Part shown: positions 8,451-16,985 of the stretch, in pieces
Numbering within the stretch: the stretch's first letter is position 1
Layout: each line of letters starts with the position of its first letter
Notes under the pieces: model-generated
What the model saw: only the letters and a program-made list of their open reading frames with translations
What the model was told of the DNA's origin: nothing
Database searches by the model: none
DNA from: Acidimicrobiia bacterium UBA5794
GTDB lineage: Bacteria > Actinomycetota > Acidimicrobiia > Spongiisociales > UBA5794
Length of the DNA: 64,000 nucleotides
Reading direction: 5' to 3'
NCBI GenBank assembly: GCA_002418265.1
Contig: DIDS01000033.1
Location: 168,966-232,965 of the forward strand
Made by a program: the position numbers and the translations under genes

Positions 8451-8507
8451 ACGTGGACACATAGGTAGCAAGAACCACACGCCGACCCGCAGCGGTCGGC
8501 GTTTTTT
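8405..8507 (+). promoter_or_regulatory. his transcription attenuator (segments 1-4)
   Basis: Four mutually exclusive segments can be read. Segment 1, GACCACC (8405-8411), is the exact complement of segment 2, GGTGGTC (8438-8444). The 3' part of segment 2, GGTCGG (8441-8446), is complementary to CCGACC (8482-8487) in segment 3. Segment 3, ACGCCGACC (8479-8487), pairs with segment 4, GGTCGGCGT (8494-8502). A ribosome stalled on the His codons covers segment 1 and frees segment 2 to pair with 3, preventing the 3:4 terminator. With ample His, 3:4 forms. Confidence 0.88.
8479..8507 (+). terminator. his attenuator terminator hairpin
   Basis: A 9-bp perfect stem ACGCCGACC/GGTCGGCGT, 6-nt loop, followed by a run of T (8502-8507): the strongest intrinsic terminator in the window. 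Confidence 0.93.
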
Positions 8508-8553
8508 GTTGTCAAAGGATTCGGCCCAGCAGGTCGACGGGAGAGGATCCCCG

Positions 8554-9432
8554 TTGATCAACAAGCCAACACAACCAGACACACTCCGCTTCGCCGTACC
8601 CAAGGGTCGCACCGAGGCCGGTGTTCGAACGCTTCTCGCCGACGCCGGCATCGAACTGCGATCCGGACCGCGAGGCTATCGACCGATTCCATCGGTACCG
8701 TGGCTTGAGGCAAAGCTCCTCAAGCCGCAGAACATTGTTGAGATGCTCGCCGCGGGTTCTCGCGATGTGGGTTTTGCCGGCGCCGATTGGGTCGCAGAAA
8801 AGCAGGCGGACCTTGTCGAACTCCTCGATACCGGACTGGATCCGGTCAGCGTCGTTGCCGCTGCACCGCCAGACCTCCTTGTCGAAGATGCCCTGCCCAA
8901 TCGACGTCTCGTCATTGCAAGCGAGCTGACCCGGCTCACCTCCGCATGGGTGACAGCCAAGAACCTCGATGCGGACATCATCCGCTCCTACGGTGCCACG
9001 GAAGTGTTCCCTCCCGAGGATGCCGATGTCATTGTCGATATCACGGCCACGGGAGAAACGCTTGCAGCAAACAGGCTCGTGGTGGTTGACACGATCATGG
9101 ATTCCTCGACCCGGCTCTATGCAAGTCGCGAAGCCATGGCCGACACCTCAAAAAAGCCGAGCATTGAAGCTCTGGTGCTTGGCCTCAACTCGGTACTTGC
9201 AGCAAGAACCAGGGTGATGATCGAGCTCAACATTGCCATCGACATCTCCGAGGGTCTGTTTCGTGTTCTTCCTTCAATGCGTGAACCAACCGTTGCGCCA
9301 CTCCATGGCGGAGGGGCGCTCGCCGTCAAGGCGGCGGTCCCACGCGAGGAGTTGCCAGATCTGATACCTGCACTCAAAGAAGCAGGAGCTACCGACATCG
9401 TCGTATCACGATTGGAGCAAATCGTCCCATGA
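8554..9432 (+). CDS. hisG: ATP phosphoribosyltransferase
   Basis: 292 aa, long-form HisG with a C-terminal regulatory domain. It joins ATP and PRPP, the first step of histidine synthesis, and is normally feedback-inhibited by His. Seen: LRFAVPKGR near the N-terminus, the PRPP-binding DVIVDITATGETLAANRL, and the C-terminal ACT-like domain from about 220. The TTG at 8554 is chosen because GGGAGAGG (8539-8546) lies 7 nt upstream. It overlaps hisB by ATGA. Confidence 0.95.
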   Translation: MINKPTQPDTLRFAVPKGRTEAGVRTLLADAGIELRSGPRGYRPIPSVPWLEAKLLKPQNIVEMLAAGSRDVGFAGADWVAEKQADLVELLDTGLDPVSVVAAAPPDLLVEDALPNRRLVIASELTRLTSAWVTAKNLDADIIRSYGATEVFPPEDADVIVDITATGETLAANRLVVVDTIMDSSTRLYASREAMADTSKKPSIEALVLGLNSVLAARTRVMIELNIAIDISEGLFRVLPSMREPTVAPLHGGGALAVKAAVPREELPDLIPALKEAGATDIVVSRLEQIVP

Positions 9433-10013
9433 CCAGATCCATCAAAATTTCACGGGACACGGCCGAGGTCCAGATCACGGGAAACCTCGACCTGGACGGG
9501 ACCGGAACTGCAGAGATCTCCACCGGTCTCGGCTTCTTGGACCACATGCTCACAGCGCTGGCCCGGCATTCCGGGTTCGACCTCAGGCTCGATGTTCGAG
9601 GTGATATCGCGGTCGATGACCACCACACCGTCGAAGACTGTGCGATCGTTATCGGTCGGGCCCTTGACAAATTGCTCGGTGACCGCAGCGGGATAGATCG
9701 CTTCGGATCTGCCTTCGCACCACTCGACGAATCACTTGCACGGGCCGTCGTCGATTGCTCGGGACGAGGATGGCCCGAGATCCACCTATTGCTTGAACGC
9801 GAGATGATCGGGGACGTTGCTGCCGAGAACCTCACGCACTTCTTTCGTTCACTGGCACTTGAGGGACGGATGGCACTCCATATCGACGTCCTTCGCGGCG
9901 ACAACGACCATCACAAGGCAGAGGCGGCCTTCAAGGCCACGGCGCTTGCACTGAGGAGGGCTGTTGCACCCAACGATGATCGAATTCGAAGCACCAAAGA
10001 GGTCCTGGGATGA
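9429..10013 (+). CDS. hisB: Imidazoleglycerol-phosphate dehydratase
   Basis: 194 aa, single-function dehydratase without a phosphatase domain. Metal-binding motifs are GFLDHMLTALARHSGFDL, DDHHTVEDCAIVIG and DNDHHKAEAAFKA. Converts imidazole glycerol phosphate to imidazole acetol phosphate. Overlaps hisG and hisH by 4 nt each, so translational coupling is likely. Confidence 0.97.
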   Translation: MTRSIKISRDTAEVQITGNLDLDGTGTAEISTGLGFLDHMLTALARHSGFDLRLDVRGDIAVDDHHTVEDCAIVIGRALDKLLGDRSGIDRFGSAFAPLDESLARAVVDCSGRGWPEIHLLLEREMIGDVAAENLTHFFRSLALEGRMALHIDVLRGDNDHHKAEAAFKATALALRRAVAPNDDRIRSTKEVLG

Positions 10014-10621
10014 GCCACGACGTGATTGTGGTTCCGACAGGAACCGCCAACATTGCCTCGGTACTTGCAGCCCTCGGTCGCCTCGACGCTCAGGCATCCA
10101 TATCGACCGATCCTGATCGCATCGGCAGCGCATCTGGTGTTGTCCTGCCAGGGGTCGGCACATTTGGTGCAGCGCTCAGAGAGTTGGACCGAATCGGTGT
10201 CAGGCAAACGCTGCTCACAAGAATCGAAGCAGACATGCCGACCATGGCGATCTGTGTCGGACTCCAATTGCTTGCCGTAGCGAGCGAGGAGAGTCCGGGG
10301 GTGTGCGGTTTCGGTGTGGTGACATCGACAATGACCCGGTTCCCGGCGCAGGTCGCAGTTCCACAACTCGGGTGGAATAGGGTTCAGCATTCCCAACAGT
10401 CACGATTCATCCGGTCGGGCTGGGCGTACTTTGCGAACTCATATCGATTGACAACAGCTCCCGACGGCTGGATACCGGCAACGGCAGATCATGGAGGCCA
10501 GTTCGTGGCTGCAATCGAGCGCGGCAACGTCCTTGCCTGCCAGTTCCACCCTGAGCTCTCGGGACCGTGGGGACTCGAAGTCATTGACGCGTGGCTCGAC
10601 ACGACGAAAGGGTCGATGTGA
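10010..10621 (+). CDS. hisH: Imidazole glycerol phosphate synthase, glutaminase subunit
   Basis: 203 aa. Class I glutaminase that feeds ammonia to HisF. LPGVGTFGAALREL marks the oxyanion region, the nucleophile Cys lies in AICVGLQLLAV (near residue 83), and the His/Glu pair lies in CQFHPELSG near the end. The GMQ consensus reads GLQ here. Overlaps hisB by 4 nt and hisF by 1 nt. Confidence 0.95.
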   Translation: MSHDVIVVPTGTANIASVLAALGRLDAQASISTDPDRIGSASGVVLPGVGTFGAALRELDRIGVRQTLLTRIEADMPTMAICVGLQLLAVASEESPGVCGFGVVTSTMTRFPAQVAVPQLGWNRVQHSQQSRFIRSGWAYFANSYRLTTAPDGWIPATADHGGQFVAAIERGNVLACQFHPELSGPWGLEVIDAWLDTTKGSM

Positions 10622-11373
10622 TGCTTGCTCCACGCGTCATTCCATGCCTCGACGTTGACGGTGGGCGTGTTGTCAAGGGTGTTCGATTCGCAAATCTTCG
10701 CGACGCGGGAGATCCCGTCGAAATCGCATCCCACTATGAGCAGCAGGGTGCCGATGAAATCGTGATCCTCGACGTGTCGGCAACACCCGAAGGCAGAGGG
10801 AACGCCCTGGCAACCGTCGCTGCCGTTCGGTCAGTGCTCACGATCCCACTGACGGTCGGCGGTGGCGTACGGTCCGTTGCCGACGCTGGTCGCCTCCTGA
10901 ACGCGGGGGCGGACCGGGTGGCAACCAATACGGCAGCGGTCGAACGTCCCGAACTCATCGCCGAGATCGCTGCCCAATTTGGTACCCAGTGCACGGTGGT
11001 TTCGGTCGACGCTGGGAAACGCGACGGTGGTTGGGAGGTGCTCACCACGAGCGGAACGACCCGAACGGGAATCGAGGTCGGAGACTGGGTGGTCCAATGT
11101 GGTGAGCTTGGCGCCGGTGAGATTCTGCTCACGAGTTGGGACCGCGACGGAACCCGCTCTGGCTACGACCTCGAGCTACTGTCGGCAATCTCGCATCTCG
11201 TGACAATTCCGATCATTGCATCGGGAGGAGCGGGGCAGGCGTCCGACCTCGTCGCGGCGATCGATGCGGGTGCGTCAGCCGTTCTTGTCGCTTCACTGCT
11301 CCACGACCGGGACCTGACAGTTGTCGACCTGAAAGAAGCCATGGCCCAACAGGGAATCGAGGTACGAACATGA
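10621..11373 (+). CDS. hisF: Imidazole glycerol phosphate synthase, cyclase subunit
   Basis: 250 aa TIM barrel. Begins MLAPRVIPCLDVDGGRVVKG, with catalytic Asp11-type CLDV and a second Asp in VVSVDAGKRDGG; phosphate-binding GGGVRSVADA and ASGGAG are present. Forms the HisHF complex with the preceding gene. Its ATG shares one base with the hisH stop and it overlaps the next gene by 4 nt. Confidence 0.97.
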   Translation: MLAPRVIPCLDVDGGRVVKGVRFANLRDAGDPVEIASHYEQQGADEIVILDVSATPEGRGNALATVAAVRSVLTIPLTVGGGVRSVADAGRLLNAGADRVATNTAAVERPELIAEIAAQFGTQCTVVSVDAGKRDGGWEVLTTSGTTRTGIEVGDWVVQCGELGAGEILLTSWDRDGTRSGYDLELLSAISHLVTIPIIASGGAGQASDLVAAIDAGASAVLVASLLHDRDLTVVDLKEAMAQQGIEVRT

Positions 11374-12632
11374 TTGTCCCATCGATCGACATCGTCGGAG
11401 GCCGTGCCGTACAACTCGTCGGCGGCGAAACCCTCTCAGTCGATGCGGGGAATCCGAAGCCCCTCATGGATCGGTTCTCAGTCGTCGGCGAGGTCGCTGT
11501 CATCGACATCGACGCAGCGAGGGGAGACTCCAACAACGTTGCGGTGATTGCTGATCTTTGCACCTTGGGTCGGGTTCGCGTCGGTGGCGGTATCCGAGAT
11601 ATTGACACGGCGCTCAGCTGGCTCGATACCGGCGCTGACAAGATCATCGTCGGAACTGCAGCGACCCCTGCATTCCTGGAAGAACTCCCACGCGAACGGG
11701 TCATCGTTGCCCTCGATGCCCGCGATGGCGCCGTCGTGACCCACGGTTGGAGAAAGCAAACCGACCGACCGCTCATCGACTCCGTGGCTGAGCTCTCCGA
11801 CCTTTGCGGCGGATTTCTCGTCACCTTCGTCGAGCGCGAGGGCCGCCTTGAGGGAACCGACATGGCCCTCGCAGAGCAGGTCATCGCTGCAGCGGGGGAT
11901 GCCAGCGTGACGATCGCGGGTGGAATCACCACAACGGATGAGATCGCCGCATTGGATCTGCTTGGTGCCGATGCCCAGGTGGGAATGGCCCTCTATACGG
12001 AACAACTCAGTCTCGCGGATGCAATGGCGGCGCCACTCGTATCTGACAGGAGCGACGGTTTGTGGCCGACCATCGTTGCCGACGAGAGCGGCGTCGCGCT
12101 TGGTCTTGCCTGGTCCGACGCCGAGAGCTTGACACGTGCGATCGAGACACGGACCGGGATCTACCACAGCCGAACAAGGGGCCTATGGCAAAAGGGGGCA
12201 TCGTCGGGGGCAACCCAGCGCTTGCTCCGCATCGACGTCGATTGTGATCGTGATGCACTCCGGTTCATGGTTGAGCAGAACGAGCCGGGTTTCTGTCACA
12301 CAGGCACCCGAACGTGTTTTGGCGACGATGGAGGAATCGGACGACTCGCCCGACGAATCGAGACAATACGACGAGAACGCCCAAGTGGATCAAACACGGT
12401 CGCGTTGTTTGATGACGATCGCCTCCTCGCAAACAAACTCCTTGAGGAAGCTGGCGAACTCGTCGCTGCAACAACAACACGGGAGGTCCTCCATGAGACC
12501 GCCGATCTCATCTACTTCACACTCGCCAAAGCGGTGGCGTCGGGCGTGTCGATCCGTGCAATTGAAACCGAGCTCGACGCACGGGAGCAAAGGATCACTC
12601 GGAGACCCATGACAAGCAAGGAAATCACATGA
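11370..12632 (+). CDS. Trifunctional HisA-HisI-HisE fusion
   Basis: 420 aa with three histidine enzymes in one chain. Residues 1 to about 225 are a HisA isomerase (ProFAR to PRFAR) barrel: MIVPSIDIVGGRAVQLVGG, second acid in VIVALDARDG, phosphate sites GGGIRDIDTA and AGGITTTDE. About 230-320 is HisI PRA-CH: YHSRTRGLWQKGASSG, DVDCDRDALRFMVEQ and CHTGTRTCF, the Zn/Mg ligands. About 335-415 is HisE PRA-PH: LANKLLEEAGELVAA, HETADLIYFTLAKA. HisIE fusions are common; fusion to HisA is not something I recognise. The reading frame is continuous and overlaps hisF and hisD by 4 nt each. Confidence 0.93.
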   Translation: MIVPSIDIVGGRAVQLVGGETLSVDAGNPKPLMDRFSVVGEVAVIDIDAARGDSNNVAVIADLCTLGRVRVGGGIRDIDTALSWLDTGADKIIVGTAATPAFLEELPRERVIVALDARDGAVVTHGWRKQTDRPLIDSVAELSDLCGGFLVTFVEREGRLEGTDMALAEQVIAAAGDASVTIAGGITTTDEIAALDLLGADAQVGMALYTEQLSLADAMAAPLVSDRSDGLWPTIVADESGVALGLAWSDAESLTRAIETRTGIYHSRTRGLWQKGASSGATQRLLRIDVDCDRDALRFMVEQNEPGFCHTGTRTCFGDDGGIGRLARRIETIRRERPSGSNTVALFDDDRLLANKLLEEAGELVAATTTREVLHETADLIYFTLAKAVASGVSIRAIETELDAREQRITRRPMTSKEIT

Positions 12633-13876
12633 TCCCTCAATTGACCGCACCCGATCTCGCTGTCATCCACGTACGACGACGCCGTCAGAGCGCTGACGCT
12701 GAAGACGTCGCGGCAGCCATTGTTGAAGAAGTTCGCAGCGGCGGTGCCGATGCTCTCAGAGCACTGGGGATCCGATTCGGGGACATCGACACCGATGAAC
12801 CGCTCATGATGACCGGTCAAGACATGACAGCCGCTCTTGCGCGAATACCTCTCGAGGAGCGGGCAGCTCTCCAACGAGCCGCGGAACGAATCGAGCGCTT
12901 TGCACAAGCACAGCGAACAACGTTCACGGACCTCACCTTCGCCGTCCCAGGAGGTACGGCCGGACACCGATGGATCCCTGTGGATTCGGTTGGGGCATAC
13001 GCACCTGGCGGCCGATATCCGCTCCCCTCATCGGTGTTGATGACCGTGATCCCAGCACGAGTTGCGGGAGTTCGAACCGTATGGGTCGCATCACCTCGGC
13101 CCACCGACACCGTTCTTGCAGCTGCCGCCATTGCCGGTGCCGACGCGTTGATTCCGATCGGTGGCGCGCAAGCCATAGCCGCTCTCGCCTTTGGAACCGT
13201 CGGTCCAAGGTGCGATGTCGTCGTCGGACCCGGGAACCGGTGGGTGACCGCTGCCAAGAGGTACCTCTACGGGGAGATCGGAATCGACGGCTTGGCTGGT
13301 CCGAGCGAAATCCTCGTCATCGCCGACGGGAATGCGGATCCCGACCTCGTTGCCGCCGACCTGCTCGCCCAGGCAGAACACGATCCCGACGCCGTGCCCA
13401 TGCTCATCACGCTCACGGCTGACATGCGCGATGCAGTGATCCGGTCGATTGACATGCAACTCACAGATCTTCCGACTGCTCCGATCGCACGGCCAGCACT
13501 CGACAATGGTTTCTCTCTCATTGTTGACTCGATCGTCGACGCAGTCGCCATATCGAATGAAATCGCACCTGAACACCTGGCCTTGCATGTCGATGACGCC
13601 GACAAGATCCTCCCCGATCTGACCTCATACGGGTCCGCCTTTGTTGGCGACTCGTCTGCGGAAGCGTTCGCCGACTACGGGGCGGGTCCAAACCACGTTC
13701 TTCCCACAGCGGGAGGGGCCCGATATCAGTCAGGGCTGTCGGTGTCGACCTACCTGCGGTCGCCAACATGGCTCCGACTCGACAATCCGAAGGCTCTGAT
13801 CGATGACACCGTCCTGTTGGCCGGGATTGAAGGCCTTGTCGGACATGCCCAGGCGGCTAGCCGTCGGTCGAGCTGA
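12629..13876 (+). CDS. hisD: Histidinol dehydrogenase
   Basis: 415 aa. Oxidises L-histidinol to histidine with two NAD in the last two steps. Seen: VGAYAPGGRYPLPSSVLM, VVGPGNRWVTAAKRYLYG, GLAGPSEILVIADG (Zn region), LAQAEHDPDA and ADYGAGPNHVLPT. It ends this his operon. hisC (aminotransferase) and a histidinol-phosphatase gene are not adjacent and must lie elsewhere. Confidence 0.97.
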   Translation: MIPQLTAPDLAVIHVRRRRQSADAEDVAAAIVEEVRSGGADALRALGIRFGDIDTDEPLMMTGQDMTAALARIPLEERAALQRAAERIERFAQAQRTTFTDLTFAVPGGTAGHRWIPVDSVGAYAPGGRYPLPSSVLMTVIPARVAGVRTVWVASPRPTDTVLAAAAIAGADALIPIGGAQAIAALAFGTVGPRCDVVVGPGNRWVTAAKRYLYGEIGIDGLAGPSEILVIADGNADPDLVAADLLAQAEHDPDAVPMLITLTADMRDAVIRSIDMQLTDLPTAPIARPALDNGFSLIVDSIVDAVAISNEIAPEHLALHVDDADKILPDLTSYGSAFVGDSSAEAFADYGAGPNHVLPTAGGARYQSGLSVSTYLRSPTWLRLDNPKALIDDTVLLAGIEGLVGHAQAASRRSS

Positions 13877-13919
13877 GTTAGTCCTTCACCGACTTGGTGG
13901 GGTGACCGATAACCGTGCC

Positions 13920-15239
13920 ATGGAGCGAATGCCGTTCAAATTCCCAAAGCGCGCACCGATTTCGTACGAGGAAATGCGCAAACCGTTCAACATCCTTCGC
14001 GGTGTTGGGGCTGTCGCTCTCGCGCTTGCGGCGGTCGTCGGGTTTGTCCAGACCGGTGACCACGCTCCGCTCCTGCTGATCATTCCATCGGCAATCATCC
14101 TCGTGGACGCGGTCGTACGTCTGACGACACAGGCATCGGCTTTCGGTGGTCTCATCGTCGATGCAACGGCGCTGTTTGCTGCACTCGCGCTGCGGGGCCC
14201 AGCACCGTCAATCAACGCCGTCGTGCTGTTGTACCTCCTCGTGGCAGCCTCCCTGGCACTTCCGATGGCGAAGGCAGCCATCGTTGTCGCCTACGCCGCG
14301 CTTTTGTGGGGGGCGATCGCTGCGGTCAACGGAAGCTTCAACGACACAATCGTCGGGGTGGTCGGAAGAGCCGGATTCGGAAACGGATTCGACCGTCTCG
14401 TCGTCGTGATGCTCACCGTCTCGGTCGCGGCGATCATGTTGAACGCCATCAGTGCTCTGCTCCGGGCCCAGGACCAACAGGCTGAGGCCCTTGCGCAAGA
14501 ACGTCGGGCGGTGGAGCTCAAGAACGAGTTTGTGTCCATGGTCAGCCATGAGTTGCGTACGCCGCTCACCGGTATCGCTGGGTTCACGGACACCCTCAGC
14601 GAGAACTGGGAGACTCTGCCATCTCGCGAAGTCAACGAGTTCCTCTCGATCATGAGCCAGGAAACGAACCATCTCACCAACCTCGTCGAGGATATCCTGG
14701 TGATCCCCCGGCTTGAGGCAGGACAACTCCGGCTTGACCCTGTTCGTCTCGACCTTGCTTCCGAAACCCGTGCTGTCGCGTCAATGATCTTCCCCGATTC
14801 GGGAGACTATTCCGTGACCGTTCCAGCCAATGTGATCGTGTCGGCAGACCAGACCCGACTCAGGCAGATTCTGCGAAACCTGCTTGAGAACGCAAAGAAG
14901 TACGGTGGCGATCAGGTGCTGATCGAAGGGGAACTCGCTGGACCGGGCACCTACAAGCTCTCTGTGTCGGACAACGGGAAGGGAGTGGCGGTTGAAGACC
15001 GTGAGCGGATCTTCGAACACTTCGAGCAGCTTTCAACAGGCGACGGACGCCTCGAACAGGGTGTCGGCCTCGGACTTCCGATCGCACGAAGGCTCACCCG
15101 AGCCATGGGTGGCGACCTCTGGTATGAGGAACGATTTCCTGTTGGTGCCCGCTTCTGTTTCTCGGTGAAGCTCGCCGACCCGGATCCGGAACAGGAGACC
15201 GCCCGACCCACCGCGGCATTCATCAGACCGCAAGCCTGA
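13920..15239 (+). CDS. Membrane sensor histidine kinase
   Basis: About 439 aa from ATG 13920; a GTG at 13902 is an alternative. Five or six N-terminal membrane helices (about 20-180) have no obvious external sensor domain. Next come a short coiled linker, a HisKA domain (FVSMVSHELRTPLTGIAGF, His near 210) and a HATPase with RNLLENAKKYG (N box), VSDNGKGV (G1) and GVGLGLPIARRL (G2). No response regulator is next to it, so it is an orphan kinase. It starts 44 nt after hisD; there is no evidence it regulates his. Confidence 0.88.
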   Translation: MERMPFKFPKRAPISYEEMRKPFNILRGVGAVALALAAVVGFVQTGDHAPLLLIIPSAIILVDAVVRLTTQASAFGGLIVDATALFAALALRGPAPSINAVVLLYLLVAASLALPMAKAAIVVAYAALLWGAIAAVNGSFNDTIVGVVGRAGFGNGFDRLVVVMLTVSVAAIMLNAISALLRAQDQQAEALAQERRAVELKNEFVSMVSHELRTPLTGIAGFTDTLSENWETLPSREVNEFLSIMSQETNHLTNLVEDILVIPRLEAGQLRLDPVRLDLASETRAVASMIFPDSGDYSVTVPANVIVSADQTRLRQILRNLLENAKKYGGDQVLIEGELAGPGTYKLSVSDNGKGVAVEDRERIFEHFEQLSTGDGRLEQGVGLGLPIARRLTRAMGGDLWYEERFPVGARFCFSVKLADPDPEQETARPTAAFIRPQA

Positions 15240-15262
15240 ACTGAGATACCGTTTTCGTTCGG

Positions 15263-15268
15263 TACGCT
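15263..15268 (+). promoter_or_regulatory. Candidate -10 hexamer TACGCT before mce
   Basis: TACGCT ends 6 nt before the GTG at 15275; leaderless geometry as at other starts. Confidence 0.45.
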
Positions 15269-15274
15269 ACCGAG

Positions 15275-15685
15275 GTGCTCCCCTACAACATTCACCACGT
15301 CGCTCTTGCCGTTTCGGATCTCGATGCAACCATCGACTCTTTTCGAGATCAGTACGGTTTCGAAGTCCTTTCGCGTGAAACCGTCGCCGAACAAGGCGTT
15401 GAAGAAGCCATGATTGCTGTCGGCGGATCGCATGTGCAGTTACTTGCCTCCCTTGATGACATGTCACCTGTCGGACGTTTCCTCAGTCGAAACGGGGAAG
15501 GGATGCATCACATCGCCTTTGCGGTTACGGACATCGATGCAGCACTTGAACACTTGAAGAAGCGCAATATCGCTCTCGTTGACGACACGCCTCGTATCGG
15601 AGGCGGTGGGCACAGGATCGCATTCGTGCATCCAAAGGCATTGGCAGGCACGCTGATCGAACTCGTTGAGGTGGACCGTGGTTGA
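15275..15685 (+). CDS. mce: Methylmalonyl-CoA epimerase
   Basis: 136 aa, vicinal-oxygen-chelate fold with two betaalphabetabetabeta modules. Metal ligands are in NIHHVALAVSDLD, GMHHIAFAVTDID and GTLIELVEVD. It interconverts S- and R-methylmalonyl-CoA in propionyl-CoA metabolism. The GTG start lacks a Shine-Dalgarno sequence but has a -10-like hexamer just upstream. It overlaps the next small gene by 8 nt. Confidence 0.92.
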   Translation: MLPYNIHHVALAVSDLDATIDSFRDQYGFEVLSRETVAEQGVEEAMIAVGGSHVQLLASLDDMSPVGRFLSRNGEGMHHIAFAVTDIDAALEHLKKRNIALVDDTPRIGGGGHRIAFVHPKALAGTLIELVEVDRG

Positions 15686-15926
15686 GAGAATCGAGATCAC
15701 GGGCGGTGCCGGTGCGCATCTTGCCGCGGCGATCGCGGCCGTGGTCGAGGCCATCGACCGCGAGGAACAGGAAGCTTCGGCGACACGACCCAAACCGATC
15801 AGACAAAGCCAGTGGGTTCAGGTTGGCCGCACATTCGAACGGCAATCACCAATCGCATCTGCCGACTATGACCGCATACCAAATGGGACCAACGGCGAAA
15901 ACGGCGAGATCAACCCGTTCACCTGA
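15678..15926 (+). CDS. Small protein, possible acyl-CoA carboxylase epsilon-like subunit
   Basis: 82 aa from GTG 15678, overlapping mce. The layout resembles actinobacterial AccE/PccE: an N-terminal strand (VERIEITGGAG), an Ala-rich helix (HLAAAIAAVVEAIDREEQEA), then a Pro/Arg linker and a conserved-looking Trp segment (RQSQWVQVGRTFERQSP). Such subunits bind the biotin carboxylase-carboxyltransferase complex that makes methylmalonyl-CoA, which fits the neighbouring epimerase. Assignment is by pattern only. Confidence 0.5.
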   Translation: MVERIEITGGAGAHLAAAIAAVVEAIDREEQEASATRPKPIRQSQWVQVGRTFERQSPIASADYDRIPNGTNGENGEINPFT

Positions 15927-15949
15927 TCCCACGCAATGAGCTGATGTCG

Positions 15950-16891
15950 CTACAGAGATGGCTCGCTCATGAGGTCTTGGAGCGACACTCGGCCGACGAG
16001 ATAGGACTCGCTGTCAACAACAGGGATCAGGCTGTCGGGCTCAGCGGTCGCAAGGTCAATTGCATCCGCGATCGTGTCGGTCAGGTCAAAGAAGACGCCG
16101 TACTCCATGACGTCACGGATGGTCAGATTCGGTCGTGCCTGGGTCAGGGCCGCGATGGTCACCGTGCCAAGCAGCTTTCCGCGTTCGGCAACAACGATGC
16201 CGGCACCCTCAGACAGCACGAGAGCATCGGCAACCAGCATGCGTGGCCCAAACGCGATGGGGGGTTGCATCACCTGAAAGACGCGCCTCGGGTGGTGTTG
16301 AACCACAATCGTCCCCGCCGACGCCCTGGCTTGTATCCGAGCGCCGGGACCGAAGAAGCGCCGCTGGAACCACGATCCGCCGGAAGCACCGACAACCAGC
16401 AGCGTCCCGGGTGGAAGCGCCTCGACCATCGATGCTGGGCTTGAGGCTTGGACGATGCGAGCATCGAGCGTCGGGAGCTGAGCGCTGATCTGTTCAAGCA
16501 CGTCGCGCGCCTGAGCAAGCTCGGTGGAATCACTGTAGCCAAACGTCGCCGACGCCGGAATCCCGGTTGCCTCAGAAAGCCAATTCGCAAGGATCGCAGC
16601 AAGGAGTGAATGCGGACCGCCACCGACAGCAGCCACGATCGACTGGGTACTGGTTCGATCGAAGTCATGGGGAACCGCCGTGCTGCAAAGATCAAGAGAC
16701 GTCCGATTCGACACCACCAACAGGTTGGCCCGTGCGTCAACGCATGACGCGACAATGTTGGCTCCGGCCCTCGTTGCGGTCCCACCCGTGAGAACCTCGG
16801 CCAGATCCCGTGCCTGATTCCCGCCAGCCCAGACAACCCGGCGACTGCCGAACCTCGGTGAGTGCTCCTGTGGGTCGTTGCTGTTAGCCAT
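15950..16891 (-). CDS. Universal-stress-like plus CBS-pair protein
   Basis: 313 aa from MANSNDPQEH. About residues 20-200 look like a degenerate UspA-type nucleotide-binding domain ending in LLVVGASGGSWFQRRFFG, with the G-2x-G-9x-G style tail. About 215-310 are two CBS repeats (VADALVLSEGAGIVVAERGKL and TIRDVMEYGVFFDLTDTIADA). There is no membrane segment or signal. The combination suggests a ligand-sensing protein responsive to adenylates; no partner is adjacent. Moderate confidence in the first domain, good in the second. Confidence 0.65.
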   Translation of the reverse strand: MANSNDPQEHSPRFGSRRVVWAGGNQARDLAEVLTGGTATRAGANIVASCVDARANLLVVSNRTSLDLCSTAVPHDFDRTSTQSIVAAVGGGPHSLLAAILANWLSEATGIPASATFGYSDSTELAQARDVLEQISAQLPTLDARIVQASSPASMVEALPPGTLLVVGASGGSWFQRRFFGPGARIQARASAGTIVVQHHPRRVFQVMQPPIAFGPRMLVADALVLSEGAGIVVAERGKLLGTVTIAALTQARPNLTIRDVMEYGVFFDLTDTIADAIDLATAEPDSLIPVVDSESYLVGRVSLQDLMSEPSL

Positions 16892-16972
16892 TGATCTGTG
16901 ACATCGAGCGTACCAGCTTGCCCACTCCTCGCTCCTTGCTGTGGCGAGCAATCACCACTCCTGACAGTGAAC

Positions 16973-16978
16973 TACGCT
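16973..16978 (+). promoter_or_regulatory. Candidate -10 hexamer TACGCT before thiolase
   Basis: TACGCT ends 7 nt before the ATG at 16986. Confidence 0.45.
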
Positions 16979-16985
16979 TGGTGGC

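Noticed and set aside
11136..11369. N-terminal extension of the HisA fusion inside hisF
   Set aside because: The extra codons overlap hisF in another frame; MIVPSIDIVGG is the normal HisA start and has the usual 4-nt overlap.
13902..15239. Histidine kinase as regulator of the his operon
   Set aside because: Only adjacency supports it, and an attenuator already explains his control; 'histidine kinase' refers to phospho-His chemistry.
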